Made by a program: the position numbers and the translations under genes
Shown here: positions 22,030 through 32,789 of the stretch, piece after piece
Numbering within the stretch: the first letter of the stretch is position 1
Layout of the letters: every line of letters starts with the position of its first letter
Origin: Ostrinia nubilalis
Taxonomy: Eukaryota > Arthropoda > Insecta > Lepidoptera > Crambidae
Direction of reading: 5' to 3'
NCBI RefSeq assembly: GCF_963855985.1
Contig: NC_087110.1
Span: 9,539,001 to 9,603,000 of the forward strand
DNA: 64,000 bases
The notes under the pieces: model-generated
What the model was told of the DNA's origin: nothing
Databases searched by the model: none
The model's input: only the letters and a program-made list of their open reading frames with translations

Positions 22030-22995
22030 AATGTCCTATGTCTCCTATATGGGACAGAAGGCGTCCACAACTCAACAGTCCTCCATCGCATTCGGTCTTG
22101 AGCTTTGCGTTTGATCTCGCTCCAAGTCTTGCCGATCTTCTTCGCCTCGTCTGCTACAGTGCGCCGCTATGTTTTTTTGGCGCGACCACGTTTGCATTTT
22201 CCCTGGGGGTTCCAATCTAGAGCCTGCTTGGGGATATTATCGGGGTCCCTTCGGAGAGTGTGGCCGATCCAGTTCCACTTGCAGCGTTTGATCTGCTGGC
22301 CGATCGGTATTTCGTAGCAGCGTTCCAAGAGTTTGTCGTTTGGAGATTTTGGAGAATTCGGCGAATACAGCGGCTGAAGAAGATCTGCAGCTGGTGCTAG
22401 ATAACCTTAGTGGCCTTCCACGTTTCACACCCATAGAGCAGAACTGATTGGACGTTGGACCCGAATATTTTGATCTTGCGTGGGTCAATTTCCGTAATTG
22501 CCATACGGCTCGCAGTTGTGCGAAGGTAGCTCTGGCCTTGGCAATGCGCGAAATGATGTCCTTTTCGGTACCTCCAGGCTCTGACACGATGCTCCCGATG
22601 TAAGTGAAATTGTGGACTCGTTCCACAGCCTCTGCACCAACGGTGTGCAATTCCTCACACCAGATCGCATCTCTGGGGTCTTCCGATACTGATACCCTTG
22701 CTTTACCCTTTTTTCGGCACAATAATTAGAAGCCCCTTATGCCAGTCATCTGGGAGTTCCTCTTCCATCCAGATGTTTTCGGCGACAGGTGTCAGGACGT
22801 CGATGGCGGAGTTTACATCGGCTTTCAGCATTTCTGCGGTGATAAAGTCGAGTCCAGGGGTCTTGCCAATTTTGAGAGACAGGATAGCCTTGGTCACTTC
22901 GTCGCGGGTTGGTGGGTTAACGTTGACGTCGAGCAGCCTAGGTGGAGTAGAGTCACTCAGGTCCCACAGAGGCTCAGACGTGGTGGTGGCGACTG
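22030..22995 (-). pseudogene. Second LINE family, RT fragment with internal deletion
   Basis: Minus strand: an N-terminal RT piece (22897-22703) reads SLKIGKTPGLDFITAEMLKA and LLIIVPKKG. It is followed at once by a C-terminal piece (22722-22237) with NFTYIGSIVSEPGG, KDIISRIAKARATF and later DRPADQTLQVELDR. The RT core with the catalytic YXDD lies in the missing part. A different family from the fragment at 20490. Dead. Confidence 0.65.
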
Positions 22996-23735
22996 TTACA
23001 CCGGTAGGGCGGAAGATAGGATAAGATTTATTATCATTAATAATATGTATTAACAGGATTTCATATTAGTAAATGGTTATTTTTGCTTATTAAACGTTAT
23101 TTAGTTAATCATTCATTAGTAAAATTACAGTTCTATTGATTACCCGGTGACAAAAGTCGGGGTAATCAAGGTCGGGGTAGTCAAAAAATTAAGGTTTATC
23201 CTGAGCCCTGCCCAATCTGTAAGTTGAAACCCAAATGTTTTAATACACAAAAATGCGGTTACATGGACCATTATTCCTGTACATTCTCAAAAACTTTCCA
23301 TGTAAAGAAACCTAAAAAAACAGGATAGAGTAATCAACCGGGCACTGAACCAAGGTCTGGGTAATCATATTCTTATCTCGATAACTCCGAAATCTTGCGA
23401 CGAGTCGCATTACCGGATACCTCGGCACGGAGGCCACCACTAAAGGTTCACGGGGGAGGATAGAGCTCGTTTCTAAATTGCATAGCTAGGGACGTAGGCG
23501 CACATTAGCGACGTGTCTGGGTAATCACGGTTAACGCCCGGACACAACTTCAAATAGTTATTTTACAAAACCTTTTAGTGATATAGTTATATCGTATTTA
23601 ATTTATCAATGTTTATTTAATCAGTAATCGATTACATAAGCATTGAAAGCGGTAATAATAACGGATTAATTTATACGAGCAAATTTGTTCTGAAATCGGG
23701 AGCGCGGACACGCCGTGGTAATCAATTTTTGACGA

Positions 23736-24411
23736 CTTACGATTTTTTTTTAATTACTTAATTAACTATTATTAACTATCTCTGTGGTTTAACAACAAGA
23801 ACCAAAGTTATACTATTAGATAAAAATATTTGTTACTAAAATATTATGATATTCGGGTACTTTTTGGCCCCAGACACGTGATTTTCTTGGTCGGTGGAAT
23901 GACCCTACTATGAGTACCGAGTGTGCCGTCTGCGCTATAAATTCTTTAAAGAAAAACAAAGGAGCGGAGCGGGCCGAAATGCGACACAGCCTCCCCGTGC
24001 GAACGCTAGTGAAAGACTGAGCTCCCGCTATCGCGCGGCCCGCGTGCGGAAATTACAGGGTATTTTGATTGTATGACACGTAATACAATATTTTTGAAAA
24101 AAAACGAACAACAATTTTTTAGACAATTAAATTTTCTATCATTTGGTGAAAGAATCATTAAAATCGCTTCAGCCGTTTAGGAGTAGTAGGAAATTTATTT
24201 GGTGAAATTAGAAGAAAGTTAAGAATTTTTTCTGTCAAAACTAATAGTTGTAACAAAAAAAACGAACAACAATTTTTTAGTTTAAGATATCATACATCTC
24301 ATACATATTTTTTTTTCTTGTTTGGATCATCAATTTAGGAGGAGTAGGGATTCAAAGAGAGGCCTTTTTTGCAGTTTTGCCTCACCTATCGCCTTAATTA
24401 GTAGATTGCTC
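23736..24411. other. No gene seen
   Basis: Includes a GC-rich island (about 23870-24060) with TCGCGCGGCCCGCGTGCGG, set in AT-rich DNA. AAAAAACGAACAACAATTTT is directly repeated near 24105 and 24255. Confidence 0.4.
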
Positions 24412-24530
24412 ACTAGATTTTGCTCGCGGCTTCACCCACGTGAATTTCGTTTCGATTCTTTTAAGAATCGTTATAAAATCTATCCTACTCGTATTGTTTT
24501 TCCCTGGGTCTCAAACTACATTGTCTATGT
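24412..24530 (-). mobile_element. Helitron-like 3' end
   Basis: ACTAGATTTTGCTCGCGGCT and TCACCCACGTGAATTTCG: the CTAG terminus of the same Helitron family, truncated. Confidence 0.45.
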
Positions 24531-24718
24531 TTTGTAATTTATTGCTGTGATACTTTTAGAATATTTTCAAAATCATTAGATCACTGTCGAATGGAATTTT
24601 ATAACGACATAATATCCACAAAGATAAAGTCTTACATTATTATTGTTATTTTCATTGAATATTATATGTTAATTTGCATAGAATTATCTCACACGGAATA
24701 TGTTTCACAAAAACCTCA

Positions 24719-24930
24719 ATAGATGTCGCTGTGCGCAGTTGAATCTCGGTGTCAAAGTTTAGTTACTCGCGTATATATTTCTCTCGCTGCCACCATCTTT
24801 ACTACTTAATCTTAGTTAATAATGTAGTTTATAGAACATACCAAAGATCTATTCCAGTGAATACAATAAATTTTCTCACGTTAAGTAGTCAAAATTTTTG
24901 TGGGTGCTACCTTCCCACCAAGGTAGTGCT
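24719..24930 (+). ncRNA. snRNA-like unit 12
   Basis: Box 24719-24751, TATATATT 24772-24779 after 20 bp, Sm-like AATTTTTG 24893-24900, hairpin 24903-24930: GGTGCTACCTT/AAGGTAGTGCT, eleven pairs with three G-U. The body holds TTCCAGTGAATA. Expected RNA about 130 nt. The G-U pairs argue for pairing in RNA rather than a DNA palindrome. Isolated from the other units. Confidence 0.6.
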
Positions 24931-25211
24931 GAGAAACTTCATAAGTTTGCTTTTACCAATCATGATTGGTGGTAATTTTCAAACAAAAAAGTGTTTTTTA
25001 AACTTTGTACGGAAATAGCTGAGCGTGACGTGAAAATAATACTATGGAGTAATTTTTATGGGAGACTGCGTGTCGTTCAAACATGACCAATGACGTCATG
25101 AGATCTCTAACATCTACAATATCTTAGGTAGGTATCTTTAGATTTTTGTTAAAGAAAAGCACTGATAGATTTGATAATGCCAAGGCTACTGAAATGTGAG
25201 AAATAAAAATA

Positions 25212-25832
25212 AACCGGCCAAGTGCGTGTCGGACTCACGCACAAAGGGTTCCATACCATTGATTTATGAATTTTTTTTTTATTCAAGTTATTTGTATGAA
25301 ATATTACGAGATAATAAGCGGTTTACGATTTACGAGGTATTAAAAAAAACTACTTACTAGATCTCGTTCAAAACAATTTTCGTTGGTAGTTTTTATAGTA
25401 ATGTACATCATAATTATGTTTTTTTAGATTTTTCATTTTCTTATTTTAGAAGTTAGAGAGGGGGGGGGGGGATCAACTTTTTTCCACTTTGGAAGCGTCT
25501 GTCACGCAAACTATTCGGTTTAGAAAAAAAAAGTATTTTAGAAACCTCGATATCATTTTTGAAGACCTATCCATAGATAACCCACACGTATGTGTTCGAC
25601 GAAAAAAAAATTTTTGAGTTTCAGTTCTAAGTATATTTATATATTTTTTTTATTTTTGTATCAAAATCTTAATGCGGTTCACAGAAAACATCTACTTACC
25701 AACTTTCAACAGTATTGCTCTTATAGTTTCGGAAAAAAATGGCTGTGACATACGGACGGACGGATAGACAGACAGAGACGGACGAATCTATAAGGGTTCC
25801 GTTTTTTGCCATTTGGCTACGGAACCCTAAAA
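25212..25832. repeat. High-copy lepidopteran interspersed repeat
   Basis: Starts CCGGCCAAGTGCGTGTCGGA and ends with a hairpin GGGTTCCGT...ACGGAACCC, preceded by ACGGACGGACGGATAGACAG. I know this layout as a very common lepidopteran repeat but cannot place its class. No coding capacity. A G12 run sits near 25459. Confidence 0.6.
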
Positions 25833-26065
25833 ACCTGGCATATTGCAATTTTAAAACAAATTGTTTATTACAGATCCTACAATAATATTACTAAAGACGA
25901 ACCTTTACGGTCAAACTAATTATACTTTCAATTAAGCTTGTAGGGAAAAGGTTAACTGTGTCAATAATTAATTAGGTAGGTACTGTCTATTGTTTGTAAA
26001 AGCCCTTTACTATTTTTGTATTATGTGCATGTTGTGTATGAATCTGGCTGTTATCGGAGCTCAGA

Positions 26066-26275
26066 ATTTATACTAATGTTATAAAGCTGATTGTTTGCTT
26101 GTCGCTAATCGCAGAAACTACTGGTACGATTTCAAAAAATCTTATTGTGTTGGATAGCTCATTATTATCGAGGAAGGCCTTAATACATATATGTATGTAT
26201 GTAGGTACATACAACCAAAAGGGGCGGAGTAGTAAAGAAAAATATTGCACAAACGGGAAATATTATTAAAATTAT
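26066..26275. repeat. Lepidopteran interspersed repeat, second copy
   Basis: CGCAGAAACTACTGG, TGTTGGATAGCTC, CGAGGAAGGCC and AAAGGGGCGGAGTAG follow the same order as at 12877-13112. Confidence 0.55.
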
Positions 26276-26477
26276 TTGAGTCGCGGGCACAGTAAGTTAG
26301 TGCTGTGTAAGTAAATAATTAAGCCTCCCGACAAAACCACACAAAACTTTTAAAAACGTAGGCAACGTTTGTGATTTGATTTACTTCATAATCCTAGCGA
26401 CTCAGACAAAACGATCTTGCTCTAAAAAGCAGCCGCGATAAAGTAGTCACCTTCGAACGTAGTTAACTCGTTCCAAC

Positions 26478-26685
26478 ACAGATGGCGCTGTGCTCAGTTA
26501 GCTCGCGATGGCAGTATGCCCACGCGGGTCTTTATAAGCCTGGCTCGCTTTATTTCGTTACTTCACAACACAAGGATGGTACTTTACCAGTGTTTTTCCA
26601 GTGTTTGAAATAGGTAGTGTTAGGGACTATATTCTCCGAACAAAATGATCACCCAATTTTTGAATGGTGCTACTTTTAGCGCTAT
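26478..26685 (+). ncRNA. snRNA-like unit 13
   Basis: Box 26478-26510 (ACAGATGGCGCTGTGC...), TTTATAAG 26531-26538, Sm-like AATTTTTGA 26655-26663, hairpin 26664-26685: ATGGTGCTA/TAGCGCTAT, nine pairs with two G-U, loop CTTT. Expected RNA about 125 nt. The body has two CCAGTGT motifs. Just downstream lies an inverted half-box. Confidence 0.6.
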
Positions 26686-26710
26686 AATTTTGCCTTGTTT
26701 AGGTTTATTG

Positions 26711-26731
26711 ACTGAGCACAACGCCATCTAT
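26711..26731 (-). promoter_or_regulatory. Orphan half-box, minus strand
   Basis: The minus strand carries the first 21 bp of the box (ATAGATGGCGTTGTGCTCAGT) and then departs. Its upstream flank (CGGACGTAATTCACTCGTCT) matches the flank of unit 18 at 35470, so this is a cut-off promoter from a sister copy. Confidence 0.55.
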
Positions 26732-27041
26732 GTTGAGACGAGTGAATTACGTCCGAAGGTGGACAGTTTATCGTAACTGACAAAAAAGATTTGACTCATC
26801 TACTTGGATCGTGTAATACAAAACACCCCAAAAGCTTAAATTTTTTGTCAACTTACTGAGATAAAAAATGGACATCAATAACCAATGCATGCACTTATCT
26901 TCATTCTAGCTCTAAACACCAAATTAGTTTTGTTTTGGCTTTTTACTTGCTTCAAAATTAATAAATATCGACTGCCGTACAAAATCTATGAAAGCTTCTA
27001 AAGAGACCATTTTTAATTTGATGTTATTTTGTGTTTCACCG

Positions 27042-27231
27042 ATAGATGTCACTGTGCGCAGTTACATCTCGGTAGTAAAGTTTTATGAGGCCAGTACTTA
27101 GTTACCAAGCTTTTTGTGCTAAGCTATTACACAAACAATCTTCCAGTTATTTAGTACTTAGTTAGTTGTAAGTTGTATTTTAGTCAATTACGATACAAAT
27201 TTTTGTCGGTGCTGTTTAGTTAAGTAGCGCC
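27042..27231 (+). ncRNA. snRNA-like unit 14
   Basis: Box 27042-27074, TACTTAGT 27095-27102 in TATA position, Sm-like AATTTTTG 27198-27205, hairpin 27208-27231: ten pairs, three of them G-U (GGTGCTGTTT/AAGTAGCGCC). Downstream TTTAATACACACGACGGCAC is shared with units at 34852, 45241 and 49873 and could be a 3'-end signal. Expected RNA about 107 nt. Confidence 0.55.
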
Positions 27232-27286
27232 ATTTAATACACACGACGGCACCTGAAGCTTAACACTGCTCTTTAATGTAGTTTTA

Positions 27287-27655
27287 AGGGCTCGTTCCCA
27301 CGGCAATACTGTTTTGTTGGATCCAGTAATTCAGGATCCCGCAAAACTGGACTGTCGTGTGAACACATAATGACTGTGTTTGAAATTGGAATAACCAAAT
27401 TCGTACGAATCGGTTTTTAGCGGGACACTGCAAATGGGATGTTTATGTGAACGTTAGCATTAAAATACGTATACTACAAAGCATGCCGTGGCAGCCTGTA
27501 ATTAAAATAGTACCTAGTCCTAAGAAAAATAATGTATGTAGTAAGCCCCTCTGCTTGTAATTGTGTTTGTCTTGTTGGTTGTCCTAAATAAATAAATAAA
27601 AATTAAAAAAAAAACAGGATCCTGCAAAAAACGGGATGTCCCCGTTAACACGGTG
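27287..27655. mobile_element. TIR-like repeat with GCAAAAAACGGGAT ends
   Basis: Left CTCGTTCCCACGGCAATACT, right GATCCTGCAAAAAACGGGAT and CCCCGTTAACACGG. Inside lies an A-rich-tailed insert (27480-27620). Related copies at 12211 and 50105. Confidence 0.5.
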
Positions 27656-27997
27656 GCCTCTAGTTAAGTTATAATATCGGGGCTATTTTGTATAATTTTT
27701 TGTCAACTTACCAAGATAATTAATGGACACCTTTAACCAAAAAACTACTTCATTGTAGCTCTAAAAACCGTATTAGTTTTGAATTCTATATTTCGTTTTT
27801 TTGCTTGCTTTAAAATCAATAAATTTTAGTTTCCATACAAAATCTATGGGAGCGTCGCGTTTAACGTTTTTTTTATGCATAACAAGGCAGGCATTGACGT
27901 TTAAAGTATGTCAATTGACTGCTACCTTTTAGATGTTACACAAAAGTAATTTTCTATTAAAGTAGTAGGTGACGGGCATTGTTATTATTTCCGACTA

Positions 27998-28105
27998 CTA
28001 GCTTTTGCCCACGGCTTCACCCGCGTAATATTAAATTTGTCACAGATCATTATAAAATAGCCTATGTTATTCTGATGTATAATAATAATACTGTAAAGTT
28101 ATAAG
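27998..28105 (-). mobile_element. Helitron-like 3' part
   Basis: CTAG terminus at 27998-28001 (A-flanked on the plus strand), then CTTTTGCCCACGGCTTCACC. Truncated near 28105, where the snRNA-like block starts. Confidence 0.5.
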
Positions 28106-28297
28106 TAGCTATGCGCGTACGGGTGACTTTTTGTCACCGTGACAGCATTCTTTCTCTTTTACACTTCTATAAAGAGAAAAAGAGAGACAATATACTAGTT
28201 CTTATTCTTATTTATAGAGAGACAAACTGTCACGGTGACAAAAGTCACTCCGTTAAACTCGGTACGGCACCTAGTAAACCAAATGGTGTAATTTTTT

Positions 28298-28594
28298 GTG
28301 CCACTGAGCTTTCTCGGCGGCACTTCCAAAAATATCCCAAATTAATGGGAACTGATAACAATTACTTAGACTACCTTAAAACTAAACTTAAAAGTAGTAA
28401 TCTCTTAAGACTAGTACCGTTGCAACCGGGCAAGCACGAACCACGCCATATCATCGTATCTACGATAGGATTGTATCGCGTTGTCCTTGCTAGCCGGCCA
28501 TTTGAGTAGTTGCTGTGGAAAGAGTCCGTTTATGTTATATATGCTGCGCGGGAAACTTTAACACCGCGAGTCAAGTGCGCACAGCGCCATCTAT
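28298..28594 (-). ncRNA. snRNA-like unit 15, minus strand
   Basis: Minus strand: box 28594-28562, 20 bp, TATATAAC 28541-28534, Sm-like ATTTTTGG 28333-28326, hairpin 28323-28298: GTGCCGCCGAG/CTCAGTGGCAC, loop AAAG, eleven positions with one C-A mismatch and one G-U. Expected RNA about 215 nt, the longest class. It contains CTATCGTAGATACGATGATA, an internal inverted repeat. Sisters at 43408, 46992 and 49719. It forms a divergent pair with the box at 28751. The 132-codon plus-strand frame across it is a shadow. Confidence 0.6.
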
Positions 28595-28750
28595 CGAATT
28601 TTTTGTGAATTACTTGTTTTATAGCGCTAGTTTACTACAAGCAAAACGAAATACGTGTTTTTTCAATCGTTTTAGCAATTATTTCTTTTGATTTTATAAT
28701 TGAGTGCCTATTTCAAGTCGCATTCCAAACTGAGATTGCATTGATCACCG

Positions 28751-28783
28751 ATAGATGTCACTGTGCGCAGTTACATCACGATA
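28751..28783 (+). promoter_or_regulatory. snRNA-like box without TATA (chimeric)
   Basis: Full 33-bp box, then five bases like unit 26, then a jump to TTTAAATTTAAGATCAAAGT, which in the sister blocks (43450, 47040) lies upstream of the plus-strand box. The TATA, Sm site and hairpin are missing. Probably the product of unequal exchange between blocks. Confidence 0.55.
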
Positions 28784-30384
28784 GCAAATTTAAATTTAAG
28801 ATCAAAGTGGATGACAAATCGAAGATAATCAACAAATAACGCGTTTATGCAAAAAATATTTATTTATTTTATTTTATTTTTTATTTTTATTTTACAAGGA
28901 AAACAATACAATACAGTGCAAAAACTATGTAGACTAACATTTTAGAAAACTTATAACCATTAACATGTTTTCACATTTAGAGCCTGAGTAATGCTTGTTT
29001 GTTTATCAATAAACAAATATAGAAAAGAAGTTACCAAGCCAAAATATGGCAATTATTTCTTGTGATTTTAAAATTGAGTGCCTATTTCAAGTTGTGTTCC
29101 AAACTGATTTTGCATTGATCACCGATAGATGTCACTGTGCGCAGTTACATCTCAGTAGCAAAGTTTTACGAGGCCAGTACTTAAGTTACCAAGCTTTTTG
29201 TGCTAAGCTAATTCTCACAACCTTCCAGTGATATTTATTACCTGAATGTCTCCAACTTCCTCATTGGCCCTAGAGCAATTCCAAGTATACCATCAATAAA
29301 AGCCTAATTAGAGTCATCAAACCTCTCAGTCATTCAATTAGAGCCATTAGAACTTCATAACTATGAGTTGTTTTCTGTGTGTAAGCTGAGGACACGTGTC
29401 CCCAGCTGACACATCTGTATCTTCGTAAATATTTATGCTACGATAATGTATTATACCTCAACAATTACAGTCGAATCCAAATAGTAGGCTTTCCACTTTT
29501 CAAGACTTTAGCTCAAATACTGTTAAAACCACGATCAAAAAACTATGTGCGAGCTGGAGTACCGTGTCTCCAGCTTACACATCTGTATCTTTGTAAATAT
29601 TTAAGCTACATCAATGTTTTATATCTCATAAATTAAAGTCGAATAAAAAAACCCGACTTCAAATCTTTCAAAGCTTTATCTCGAACCGTTTTCGAACTAC
29701 GAACCGATATGTATGTGTAAGCTGGTGACACGTAACACACGGTGGATTATTAAAACCGTATAAGTTAGAGTTGCGTTTTAAAGATCAAATAATTCGTTAT
29801 AATTAAAGTACACACGAGACATAATTTCAAATCTCTAGGCCTCTTAGTTTCAGAATTATAAGCCAAAAACTATTTTCCCGCCAAATAATTCAAATAATGT
29901 GGGTCGACTGCGACGTTGCCGTTCCGTGCGTCCACTAGAGCAGTCGAATTTGAACCTAAAAACTAGTAGCGTTTGAATCATTTTTATTTGTAGTCATAGT
30001 CATAGTCATTTGTAGTTTAAATCATTTAATTTCGATTATAAGAATTTTAGACTAGGAGCCGGCTGATTTGTGTATTGAGTACCTAATAACCTATATTTTA
30101 TAAATAAATAATAATAAATAATGGTTGAGTCCCGGGAAAGGACGTAGGATAGATTTTATCCCGGTTTTTGAAATATGATAAAGATTTTCATCATCATCAT
30201 AAAATTCATCTGAAAATTATAAATAACTTGAAAAAATCGAGTATTCGGGTAGCCCTAGTGATACTCTACCTCTGGGCTTCGGCTTGACAGTACTTTTTGG
30301 GAAACCTTGTATATGTCGTTATGTTCGCTTATTCTTATAGTTAATTTTTTTTTATTTGATTCTTCAACAGAAGAAGAAGAATTC

Positions 30385-30573
30385 AATGAGGGTTTTCGCG
30401 ATTGGAAAATCCGCCAGATGGCAATACGTAGACGCGAGGTCCAAATGCTGCATGATTGGTTATTTTTGACATGACATTGACAGATATGTCAAAATCCACC
30501 AATAACGCAGCATTTGGACCTCGCGTCTACTTATTGCCATCTGGCGGATTTTTCAATCGCGAAAACCCTCATT
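30385..30573. mobile_element. MITE with AATGAGGGTTTTCGCGATTG ends, second copy
   Basis: Same family as 14191-14371, with inverted arms of about 75 bp and an extra TATGTCAAAA in the middle. Confidence 0.75.
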
Positions 30574-31664
30574 GTCAACTGTGTTTGTCATAGAGCAAAA
30601 TCTGTTTGTAATCATAGAGCAAAATATAGTTGTTGCCCATTTTTGCCACTTGACGTAGCAGAATCGTGGGACTTCACAGTATTTAAATAAAAATTAAAGT
30701 GGTTGCGTTTAGAAACGCCACAAATATTTGAGCCTTTGGAAATTAGTTCGTCACTTGTATATTAAAATATAATTTTGTTTTACCTAGCTTTTTCTTATTA
30801 ATAAAATATAGGCATAGCTGGGCACCGTTAATCAAATAGTTAACTTCGTTAATCGTTAAACCGTTAATAAAAAAATTAACTTCGTTAAACGTTAAAACGT
30901 TACATTTAGCAAGATTTAACGCAAGTTAACGTTAATCGTTAATCCGTTAACACATGATAATAAAACAAAAAAGTAATTGTACAGTCTCGGAATGAAAAGG
31001 TTCGTCAGTTTTCAAATTGATTCCTTCAACGAATCGCGAGCACATAATTATTACCTTTTGAAACTATGTTACAGAATAATCTCGAGTTAGAGAAAATAAT
31101 CTTTAACTGTTCGTCAGTAAAGTTCAAAATTATTCAGATCAAAGTTGTTTGACGATTTATTTTGTCAAGAAGATTATTATGATTGATAAACTAAAACCTT
31201 CTTGTTGGTTCAACCTGCCATTATTATTTCTTATAAAATAAAAAAACTATTGTCAATTGGTCAATGTCATCATTGCATTGCACTGATGGGATAGAAAAAT
31301 AAACAAGCAAAACCTTATTCGTTAGCAAACGTCATATTTATTTAAATGTTAGCAGCACTGTTTCTTGCACTGTTATGTTGGCAGGTTTGACTCTTACAAT
31401 ACCTAGTGCAAGCGAAAACCGACACTAAGGTGACGAACCTTTTCATTCCGCGACCGTACAAGGTTCAAATAATTTCGAAAGCTTGTATCGCGCACTGAAT
31501 TTATTCCTCTTTTATGTTTGCGTTACAAGCTTACGAAATTATTTGAACCTTGCATAGTTACAATTATTTTTTTCGTTTTAGTAACAACTGCATTTCAGAA
31601 TAAAAGCTTGTTTTAAAAAAAAGTATTTTATTATTATAATTTTATTTTACACTTTTTAGTAGTG

Positions 31665-32331
31665 GACTAAGAGCTAGTGAACGCCAGACCTACGTCATTT
31701 TATAAAAGCTGAAGGAGGAGTTTTTTCCCGCTACCTCCCGTTCTCGTGGGAATTTTGCAATATCCTGTTGTAACTAAGCTTTAAGTTTACTAAGGTAACT
31801 GCATGCCAAATTTCAAGCGTCTAACTTAAGTGGTTTAGATTTTTCATACAAAAGGATTTTCCCGCTAATTCCCGTTCCCGTGGGAATTCTTAAGTATACA
31901 ATAACCTGCCCAGGAATATGAAGAATAATTGTACCAAGTTTCGTTAAAATACGTCTAGTAGTTTTTGTTTCTATAAGGAACAGACAGACAGACAGACAAA
32001 CATTTTACTGATTGCATTTTTGGCATCAGTATCGATCACTAATCACCCCCTGATAGTTATTTTTAAAATATATTTCATGTATAGAATTGACCTCTATAGA
32101 TTTATTATAAGTACAGATATTTGGGCAATGATTAGAAGTTGTTTCGACATCAGCTACACAGTTTTGACAGTTCCAACTCCTTTCCAGACAGTTTTTTTAG
32201 GATAGCTGCCAAAGCAACGATGACCCAAACTTCATAATCCACCAACATTCTAACCTATATTGGGAGCATACGCTGACAAACTTTCAGTTTTAAAAAAATG
32301 ACGTAGGTCTGGCGTTCACCAGCTCTTAGTC
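31665..32331. mobile_element. TIR element containing a Helitron-like insert
   Basis: GACTAAGAGCTAGTGAACGC...inverse GCGTTCACCAGCTCTTAGTC, about 37 bp per arm with ACCTACGTCATTTT. The inside (about 31698-31995) is related to the Helitron-like repeat at 10351 (CCCGCTAATTCCCGTTCCCG). No coding capacity. Confidence 0.65.
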
Positions 32332-32475
32332 TATAGTATCTCAATCTCAGAGCCTTGGTTTAATTACAATACAGTTTAGCACCAAAGTGCTTGAAAAGAC
32401 AAATCCAAAGTCGATAGGTTTCCACCGTTTTGTTTAGGAATTCCTATGGCCACCCCTGACTTCATCATCAGTACT

Positions 32476-32789
32476 CTGGATAGGGCTGCCAGGTCCAAAG
32501 ACACAAAAGCCGGACTTTGTGCTTCATTTGGCCGGACATTTCACCCTAAAAGCTGGACATGTGAGGGGGGGAGGGGGGTGCAAAGCTCACGAGTGAGTAC
32601 TATCATCATCGGTTGCCCAACCATCCTGATGCGTGCGCTCCATATTATTCTATGGCTCGACTTTCGCCTGGCGCGGCAGCCAAATAAAAGGCCTAACAAA
32701 AGCCGGACAGGCCGGACAAGGCAATATTTGACCGGACAAGACCGTAAAAAGCCAAACATGGCGAAAGCCGGACACCTGGCAACCCTACC
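32476..32789. mobile_element. Small TIR-like repeat with GCCGGACA motifs
   Basis: AGGGCTGCCAGGT and the inverse ACCTGGCAACCCT at the ends. Inside, many AAGCCGGACA words and a G-rich run. A related piece is at 10186-10752. Confidence 0.5.

Larger units (their letters stand above)
20004..23735. repeat. Region with recurring GGGTAATCA motif
   Basis: GGTCGGGGTAATCAA-type words occur near 20004 (inverted), 21806, 21832, 23135, 23155, 23170, 23325, 23360, 23515 and 23720. The spacing is irregular and the stretch is interrupted by a hAT-like element and a LINE fragment. Probably an old element with repeated internal sites. Confidence 0.45.

Noticed and set aside
26440..26790. Unit 13 and its downstream half-box as the two ends of a TIR transposon
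   Set aside because: The inverted half-box flank matches another unit's upstream flank, most units lack such a partner, and no target duplication is seen. Kept as a possibility only for this subgroup.
28111..28509. 132-codon plus-strand frame
   Set aside because: It runs antisense through an snRNA-like unit, and its sister copies (e.g. 43090) carry only pieces of it.
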